This document shows, one piece after another, positions 56,640-64,000 of a stretch of DNA of 64,000 bases (its first letter is position 1; every line of letters begins with the position of its first letter). The DNA lies in assembly GCA_037903355.1 (NCBI GenBank), contig JBAJFE010000014.1:5766001-5830000 (forward strand), given 5' to 3'. This DNA comes from Trichuris trichiura (lineage: Eukaryota; Nematoda; Enoplea; Trichinellida; Trichuridae). The notes under the pieces are model-generated. The model was not told the origin of the DNA. It saw only the letters and a list, made by a program, of their open reading frames with translations, and did no database searches. The position numbers and the translations under genes were made by a program.

Positions 56640-59600
56640 TTAAAAGAAAACAATATATTCACTTATCGAAGAAACAGAAGCGGAGTAATTACCAGTTGTA
56701 TAGTTCGCAGTAAATCCTTGATATTCATCTACATATTTTCTAAAATCTAGTCGAATATGCAAAATGTTTGTGTTGAATTTGGAGCTCCATCCTGTTTTAC
56801 AGCCGCACAGCCTGAAATCACATAAGTTCAGTGCTCCAAAATAAGTGAAGTTTCAGGAAAAATGTTTCACTGAGTTAACTGCGTAAGTTGCGACTTATTG
56901 ATGCGTTTTGATTTCTTTTCAACGAAAGTTATTCAGTTACGCTTGCAACAGTTCCGTAACTCCAAATATAAGCAGCGCAATGAATGGTACAGTAAAGGCA
57001 AAAACTGACCTTGTGGAATTTCCACTATAATGAATAAGAACGGAATTGTTGTCACAACTGCCAATATCGAAGTAGAGAAAGTTCACAAATATGCTTTTCG
57101 CATTCGATACAGAAATAGTAAAGTTGCGTTCTAGGCGGTCGAATTTCCCAAAGGCAGGGTCAAACGAAGATATTTCACCGGACGAGTTGTTGATTTCCAC
57201 TTCCAGGGGAACTAAATACCGTTAACTCTGACCCTAAAATGCTGTGTGGTATGCAGGCTCGTACCTTCTGTGTACATAATTTCAAAGTATGGCGGATCGA
57301 ATTCACTTTCGTCGTCATTTTCCATTGTTAGTAGGATTGAGAAGGCATTGCTTTTTGAAAGAAAAGTTAATTCTTGTCGGCTAGAAATTCTTTTCGTGAT
57401 AATTTAACGAAGATGCTAGACTCCAACCTTAAATTTATACGGTCAAATGTTTCATCTGGTCCATTGAAAGCGAGTATCGCATTTGCAGGCGCTTTGTCAG
57501 GAATATAGGTGAAAAGAAAGATAAAAATAATTGATTTCTGCCGTGATATAATAGCGTAAAAGCAATATGAAAATGGGTCATTCATCGATGGTGGATAAGA
57601 CTGAACGGACCCCTGCTCCTTATGCCGTATAATCTGTCCACATAGTGCTGAATTATGTTTTATTCGCATCGAGTAAAGGGATGGGTTTAGTAAAGACTTA
57701 CGCTCCCCACATGTTGGTCCACCGTAACCACCAGTGCAATCACATTTAATCATATTTGACTCCTGAACGCAAGGAGCTCCTCTGCACGATGCACTGTTGC
57801 AGCTGAAGTCTGAAATCAAAGAAAGGCTGGAGGCTTGAGATGAAACAGAGTCATTTCTAGACATAACAAAACGGTAAAGAAATGAAGTGATTTGCTATTT
57901 ACCTTTTCACTGAGCAGTTTGATAAATTTTCAGGAATTAAATGAAACAACATTTTTAAAACTATCCTTCTTACATCTCAATATTTTCCCTTTCACAGTAG
58001 TGGTTGAAGTCCATTTATGTATTCTGGCCACTATAAGCATCTCGTTGCTAGTGTTGGTGCCAATCAAAGCTGGTACGGTCGTCAGATTGCAAAACCTGGA
58101 ATAAAGTCAGTGACTGCACTGAATAAAAGGGGAAAATATTCTACTTTGAAATAAGGGCTTCTTTTGCTGGAAGGAAACCTCTGTAAACTTCAACCAGACC
58201 ATTCGTGCAATCTCCGTTATCCACCTGGAGTTCATCTAGCAACACTGATATGGGCGTGCTTCTAGGTCCGGTTAAGTAAATAGAGCACTGAAAGGTAAAT
58301 GGGAATTATTTTAAAACAACAATAACTAGTCACAGTTCTAAGAACGTTGCTGAAGGATGGATCTCGTTTAACATTTCCACAATAAAAGCACTCGCTTTTC
58401 GTTTTCCCAAATATCATACAAAGTAGCACAATTTGTAAACATACCTACTTCTTTGGCATGGGACAATAGTACATCATGCAGAATGTAGCCTTTTTATTAT
58501 TATGGCAAGGTTCCGCTATTCTGACCAACAAAGCTTTTTCTCCGGAGCTTTCAACTTTCGCCGTATCCCTTCTTCAACAGATAGGCAAAGACAATCTTTT
58601 CTCTCTGCCTATCCGCTGGAGTCAGATTACAGTAGAACCTGAAAGCTCTTAAGAAGAAGCTTTGTTGCTTCAAATAACGGAACCTCACCCAAATAATAAA
58701 AGAGCTACGTTCCGCAGGTAGCAAAGTATTAATAGCTTGACTGCAACAAGTATTACCCGTGAAACTCTGCAGAACCCTAAAAGAGGCCTTATTTTTTCCG
58801 TTGGTATGAGAGTAGTCATGCTCACGAACAGTATTAGCCTACTGCGACAGTGTAGAGGGGAAACGCTAGCGAAAATTTTACTTTCATCGCTCACATGAAA
58901 GGCTTCTATTTGAATAGCTGTCTTGCCACACTTGTGAAAAGTTGAACTCATAACACTTTATTGTAGTTTAGCTTGATTTCAATCCTGAACTGGAAAACAA
59001 ACGTTCGTAGATATACGGAAAAGCTGATGGCTAGCCTTTCTACGAAAAACTCCATTCTATGAAAGGCGTTATTTAAACTATTTCCTCTTAGTATTTGCAG
59101 TTTATTGTTATGAGCTAGCAGAGAAGTCCTTCCTTCAGGTTTTGTGAATGTGAACTGCTGTTTCATGATAAAACACAGGTCGTTTTGTCCTACAGGGTGT
59201 GTAATCATTAGACGACTCTGTCATTAGCATTATTATGCGGCAGAAGAACCTAAAATCTGATAAAGGTTGTTTTGGCTTAACAGTACCGGTGACAGAAATT
59301 CCAGGAACTTCGTTGAATAGATCCTTCTCAAAGGAAATAAAAATCAGGCCTATCATGATGCAGCGTGTTCATCCGCTTCCAACAAATGATACTCAATTTC
59401 ACAGGAACTGGTGAAATGATGTAGGCAAACAATTGCAGCGGTATACGTTCATCCCAGATGCTCTGTTCAATTGACCATATAAGAAGACAGTTTTAAAACT
59501 AAATCTAACCTTATACGCTACTAGTCAATTGATATTCAGGCGGGAGATAACTTTCAGAAACTGACTCGGTCATTCGGATAGAGTATTTAAAGCTACGGTG

Positions 59601-60297
59601 TTTAAGGCAATAAATGCAAAGACTCAAATGGGAAACATAAATTACTACGCTGCTCTGAAGTAACAAATCAAAACCTGGGAAAAGCTCGAATGCCTCTAAT
59701 TCGGTTACACTAGTTTTAAATAAAGTCAGTTGTTTATTTCTTGAGTACTATCACGGTCGGGATAGTTAACAATGCTAAACAAACGGAAAGCTTCCCTTAT
59801 ATCACTTGAAACTGTATTTGTTCAGAAAAAACTAAAGCTTGCGGCACTGCCTTGTTATTTCTTTTGATGATTGCTTTAAGATAGTTTTTGCTGTTCAGCA
59901 TCAGACTTTGAAATAGAACAGTATCGGGAACGGTTCATTCGTCTTATCTGGAGCAATGCAATAAGTCACTCCGCTAAATCCCTGTCCTGTGCAGAAGTAC
60001 AGCAAAACCAGTTAGTTAAACAGCCTTCCACTTACGTTCGCTGGAGACGAACCTTCAGAAGGGCTCACTGCCAGTGAGAAAACTGTGCCTGAATAATGAA
60101 GTTGATCGCAGAGCACTAAAATGTACTGGTTAGTCACATTTCATCACTGTATCGTCTACCTTGCTGGCAACGGTTCCCAGCGAAATGCACCGTGCATATG
60201 CAACTAGGCTTGGAATTAGCCATGTAGCATGTTCCTCCATTCAAGCAGTAATTAGCAGGGCATTTTCTTCTCCGTTCACAGAAACGACCATCATAAC
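56640..60297 (-). CDS. CUB- and EGF-domain extracellular protein, partial
   Basis: Minus-strand exons placed with phase continuity: 60297-60160, 60115-60053, 59986-59907, 59747-59675; then, after a part I could not resolve (59670-58300), 58287-58145, 58095-57974, 57809-57702, 57491-57428, 57389-57265, 57211-57010, 56821-56693. The first has an EGF-like module (CPANYCLNGGTCYM to CICTVHFAGNRC). The next three look like a CUB module. 58287-57974 is a CUB module (LLDELQVDNGDCTNGLVEVY, ALIGTNTSNEMLIVARI). 57809-57702 is a second EGF module (CRGAPC, KCDCTGGYGGPTC). The last exons form CUB-like modules (FDIGSCDNNSVLIHYSGNST, RKYVDEYQGFTANYT). Such proteins are secreted or membrane-bound and act in adhesion or protease control. 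The final exon either splices at 56692 or reads to a TAA at 56640. The 38-bp intron 57427-57390 is unusually short. The start lies further right. Confidence 0.72.
58511..58682. repeat. PLE-like fold-back inside CUB/EGF gene
   Basis: Arms ccaacaaagctttttctccg and gaagaagctttgttgcttc flank a degraded core (ggagctttcaactttcgccg, cccttcttcaacag). Lies in the unresolved intronic part of the CUB/EGF gene. Confidence 0.55.
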
Positions 60298-60410
60298 CTT
60301 AATTTCATTAAAGAATGGATTGCATGATGAAGAAGAATTTAAACATGCAGCATTAATTAATTCTGTCGACGTTTAGGATTAATCGTCTCTTCTTACGAAA
60401 TGTGTTCCGT

Positions 60411-60480
60411 CTGAGCACAAAACTTTTTAATGTCCGTGGCTTTCAGGCCACGCGTGACCCATTTTCAACAGTATTCAGAA
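60411..60480. repeat. PLE-tail fragment
   Basis: Complement of a hammerhead-like tail: gtggctttcaggccacgcgt then gacccattttcaacag. Single arm, degraded. Confidence 0.5.
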
Positions 60481-62180
60481 TACTTTTAATAGAAAAAATA
60501 CAAACCATCACCCTGACTTCCAGCATGTTTTCTACAATCATCTCAGCTAATTTTGTTGCTACTAAATGTTAACTTCAGCATAGCGTTTAGATCAATTGGT
60601 TGACCATGAAAAGCTTACTCAAACAAAGACTGTTTTTCTCAAAACAAATTGCTGAAGAATAGTTATGGCACTCAGCAGTAATAATCTTTAACAGATGCAG
60701 CTGAGGATATGAAAATCCCATTCTAATAACTGTATGATCTTACGCCACTTGAAGTTTTTTGGTTCGATTTTTTTGGTCGCTAATAACAAAGGCCAAATGG
60801 GTGTTGCGAGAACTTGACTATCCGGACCGGCCGGAAAACAAAAATTTTTAACTTCCCAGAAAGCTTTACATTAGCGAAATGGGCTTTCAATAATGTAATT
60901 TAACCTGATTTTCATTGATGACCGTTTTTGAAAAAAGACTTTTACAACAAATGAGAGACAAATAAAAAGGCTAAAAAAGAAAGTCAAAATTCGATTATCT
61001 GGATTATCTCAGGTTCCATTTAGTCCAGATGATCGATGTTCTACAGTAAATTGTAACTCCGTTGATTCTGGAAACTGCTAGCTTACTGTCGACGCTGTTC
61101 AGTGCAAGTAGTCGCTTAAAAGCAGGCTAATCATCACGCGGATAAGCTGTCAATCTATACTTAAAAAAGACCTGCAGACTTATGATTTTGGTCCTTCAAA
61201 ATCAGATCTGCAGGAACGTCTGCATATGACGCAGGGAAGGCATGGCGAACTCGTATTGTCAAAAAATGCTAGTTGCAAACATAAGCAGAGTCTTCAGCGT
61301 TGAAGTGTCTAATCTTCATTCATTGGAGTCTAACAAAAAAAACATATTTCTCATTGACCATTGGTTACATGCAACTGCCTCGAAACAACCCAATGGAGTT
61401 GCGTATGTACAGGTTTGAGACGCCTTACGGACCGCTTATGATGGCGTTAGGTGAGCATTGAAAGTTTCTCGAAATTTTTACTTCACATTTTATCTTTGCG
61501 AAATAAACAATCTTGAACCTTGCATATTTTCCATGTTGCAACTAATATTAATGCAAATAAACACGGAGCAAACATGTCGCTGCGCTGACTAGAAAAATGG
61601 ACAAGCAAGCGCACTGAGCTTTAGTAAACAATGCAGATCATGCTCTAAAAATTTGATGTTCTAGGACAAATGCCCTTTTATCTGTAGGCCGTCGAAATAA
61701 CAGCCTAGACATGGCGCCTGCTTCAAAAGAACTATTTTTGCTGTGAAGTGCATCAACGTTGAGTGCATAATTTTTAAAAGTTATGGACCAAATTTCCTAA
61801 TGCTTATTTCTTTACTGATGAATGCTCATCAGGAATAACAAAGTGAAATAGCGCAACGTGGATCTTTTTTCCAGATCTTGACAACAGCTATTCTCGTTTG
61901 TTATTGTCGACATACAGAAAAACCTATTGACAACATCAGCGAAATATGAACTATGCCGTCACAAAACATCCTTTGTTCAACACTGGTCTTACCCAAACGC
62001 GCCTTCACCAATCCTAAACTAGTAAACTCAAAACGCTGATAGACCTTTCTGTTTATTAACTTGCGAAATTTCATTTAACGATCATTCAGAAAGTATGCTC
62101 TTTGATACTGAATGTTTTCTGAAATTTTCTGAATCTGAAGATTTTCATGTTAAATCTGCATGTTATCTGTCCGTTTGTCC
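60481..62180. other. unassigned stretch
   Basis: A small hairpin (ctgcagacttatgattttgg with ccttcaaaatcagatctgca, 61170-61215) is the only structure seen. No coding exon could be placed. Presumably a large intron if the exons at 62.9-63.9 kb belong to the CUB/EGF gene. Confidence 0.35.
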
Positions 62181-62462
62181 GTTCCTGGGTTTCTGAAATT
62201 AAACTAGACAAATGCACTATCAACAGATAGATTGGCACTTATTAGAGAATTGTTAGAAAGCAGCCTACGCTCAGAGCTTTCAGGATCATCCTGGCTCGTC
62301 CTCAGTAATGTGAGCTGTCTCATCGCTCATCGTTGAAAAAGGGATAAGGTAGTCCTGAAAGATCTGAATAGAAGTTGTTTTCTAATGCTTTTCTAATAAG
62401 TGCTAATCTACCCGTTAATGGGGCATTTGTTAGTTCAATTTCAGGAACCCAAAACGGTCAAT
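62181..62462. repeat. old PLE-tail inverted repeat
   Basis: Left arm ccgttcctgggtttctgaaa, ctatcaacagatagattggc, cagagctttcaggatc; right arm atccc, gtcctgaaagatctgaat, ctacccgttaatggggc, caggaacccaaaacgg. The centre keeps a recognisable core on each strand but arms differ at many sites. Confidence 0.7.
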
Positions 62463-62988
62463 ACAAAGCCATATGCAAATTTGTCACTGACCAAGTATAA
62501 CTTGCGGAGTTAATGCGGGGAGTGCTATTACATTAGAACTCTGATTATCTGGATTAGACATGGATAGAGAAAGTTCGGGTAATCGAATATCTGCTTTCTT
62601 TATTACCCTTTTGCTTTACCTCACCTATTTTAGATTTTATTTAATTGAAAACGTTTTCGAAGGTACAGCAAGCTACAATATAGGTTGAAATTTGAGGTTA
62701 CCCCAAGCAATTACTCTTTGTAAAAAAACCTGTTAAAGAAATTAGTTTCAAAGCTATCTATTCTTCCTTGACTACTTAGCAGCAGACATTTTTCAATCAG
62801 CACACTCTTTTTGAATTACAGACTCAGTCCCTTTCAAAACTGTTTCAGAGCTATTTAATGCAGTGAAAAACCTTACTGCGCCAACAGAACGCATACTCTT
62901 CAGCCCCTGTCGTCATATTAGTCTTCTTTTTTTCTTGGTACTCCTGCCGTTTTTGGTCAAGATTGGGCAAATAAACTAACGTTCAGCA

Positions 62989-63889
62989 CTGAAATCACTG
63001 GCGTTTTTGTCGCAAGCTAACTATATTTTCATGCCAGCGCAATCGTATTAATTTCATACTGAAAGAATTTTCAGTTCCTATAGTATCTGCTATTTCGTTA
63101 GCACCGATATTCAGTAATTTCGCTAATGTTTCTCTCGATAACTTTGCTTCAGAAGCTTCTCAATACTAAACCTTTTAATGTGTCTTGAAGCTCCAGTATC
63201 ATATTACAACAGTCCTTCAAAGTCGTTTTGTCATTAAATTTCTTTGTTTATGCCACACAGCTATTTTCTGACAATAAAAGATGTCGGGCAAGCTATTTTC
63301 GGTATAAGCTTTTCTGATTCTCTGTAGTTGCTTGGTCCATTAGCTACATGAAGGAATTAACATTGTGCCCGCGAGAGGAATTCTGTAGTCACAAGTTAAT
63401 TTTGTTGAAGCTTTCTGCAACCGCATGCGATGGTTCATTATCTGTTAACAACAGCGCATTGCCATTTTGGAGTTTTAAACTTTCTTCGCAGTTTAAATTT
63501 CTTTGCTTCCCTGCCACCAACACTGCTAATCGTACATCCGGAGAATCGAGGACGTACTACCTTCATGGAATGTAGATTTCATGGTGAAAGAAACTGAAGT
63601 TAGCCCACGACACCAGGAACGTTATTCAAGCATAAAAGTTTTTAGAGAATTTTGACAAACTACCTCATTTTTAAAATTCATCGCAACAAATATGATTTTT
63701 CTTCACCTGAGTTCTCTCCACTTATCTGCTTTCTTTCCATAAGCATTAAACACAACAAACGAGTTAACTATTTCAGCCACTAATAGCAATTCTCTCAATT
63801 CATCACGTCTTTTAGTAAAGCCGCCATCAACAATCGTTACTATCAACACTTCAGACAGACAAAATGTGATGAAGTATGGGTTTTTTCAG
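62989..63889 (-). CDS. minus-strand exons of an unidentified gene running off the right edge
   Basis: Three open segments with coding character. (1) About 63889-63707, ending at CTCAG/gtgaag: VLIVTIVDGGFTKRRDELRE, LLLVAEIVNSFVVFNAYGKK. (2) 63522-63393 between gattagcag and AACTT/gtgact: NLNCEESLKLQNGNALLLTD. (3) About 63159-62989: SRETLAKLLNIGANEIADTI, KLIRLRWHENIVSLRQKRQ. A weaker segment lies near 62870-62800 (FTALNSSETVLKGTESVI). Exon 1 resembles a beta-strand/helix unit as in vWA-like folds, but I would not name a family. The segments could be the 5' part of the CUB/EGF gene. The exon chain is not resolved. Confidence 0.4.
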
Positions 63890-64000
63890 TGAGTAAGTAT
63901 GTTTTCATATCTACAAAATAATAGCCATGTTAGACCTGTTCTGTTGCTGCAAAATAATTCAGAGCTTTAGAGACACTATCGATCACCTGATCCAGTTGTC

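Noticed and set aside
63156..63171. Splice joining a 63214-63172 segment to the next minus-strand exon
   Set aside because: The implied intron would be only 16 bp, too short to be spliced, so the upstream segment was left out of the model.
1..64000. CRISPR arrays, bacterial operons or phage genes
   Set aside because: No spacer-repeat pattern or Shine-Dalgarno-linked gene strings; all solid genes are intron-bearing and eukaryotic.

Overview
The window looks like nuclear DNA of a small-genome animal, most likely a nematode (a whipworm-like, Trichuris-type genome is my best guess, low confidence). Genes are split by many very short introns (typically 45-65 bp, GT..AG), a few introns are inflated to 1.6-4.8 kb by transposon debris, base composition is mildly AT-rich, and the recognisable proteins are animal ones (phosphorylase kinase gamma, centrin, PP1-type phosphatase, CUB/EGF protein). 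There is no operon, CRISPR or bacterial signal. Exon joins were made by hand from frame continuity, splice dinucleotides and family knowledge; no transcript or database was consulted.

Layout. 0-6.8 kb: transposons, including one hAT element (1734-4434) with intact 8-bp target duplications and a decayed Penelope-like fragment. 6.9-17.5 kb (+): divergent PP1-like phosphatase with two ~4.8 kb introns; the second holds an antisense BovB/RTE-type LINE remnant and two Tigger-like MITEs. 17.9-20.6 kb (+): an unidentified gene and an orphan terminal exon. 21.3-24.2 kb: inverted repeats, hAT and TIR elements, and a Penelope-like reverse transcriptase (-). 24.8-28.9 kb (+): complete 11-exon phosphorylase kinase gamma gene. 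29.3-29.9 kb: MULE fragment. 30.9-38.0 kb (+): two unidentified multi-exon genes embedded in repeats. 38.6-41.3 kb: second Penelope-like element and a copia-gag-like remnant (-). 42.6-45.9 kb (-): winged-helix plus nucleoside-phosphorylase protein. 48.3-53.3 kb (+): centrin-like gene with a whole decayed hAT transposase in its third intron. 53.7-56.4 kb: inverted repeats and hAT debris. 56.6-60.3 kb (-): CUB/EGF extracellular protein, with further minus-strand exons up to the right edge.

The most unusual feature is a family of Penelope-like retroelement (PLE) ends scattered over the window. Coding PLE pieces occur at 5.3, 22.8-24.2, 31.9 and 38.6-39.6 kb. More than a dozen further loci carry only the PLE tail, many as head-to-head inverted repeats. 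The tails share a hammerhead-ribozyme-like core (CTGANGA, one extra base, a 5-bp stem, GAAA). The genes show no sign of working together in one pathway; they share only this repeat-laden neighbourhood.
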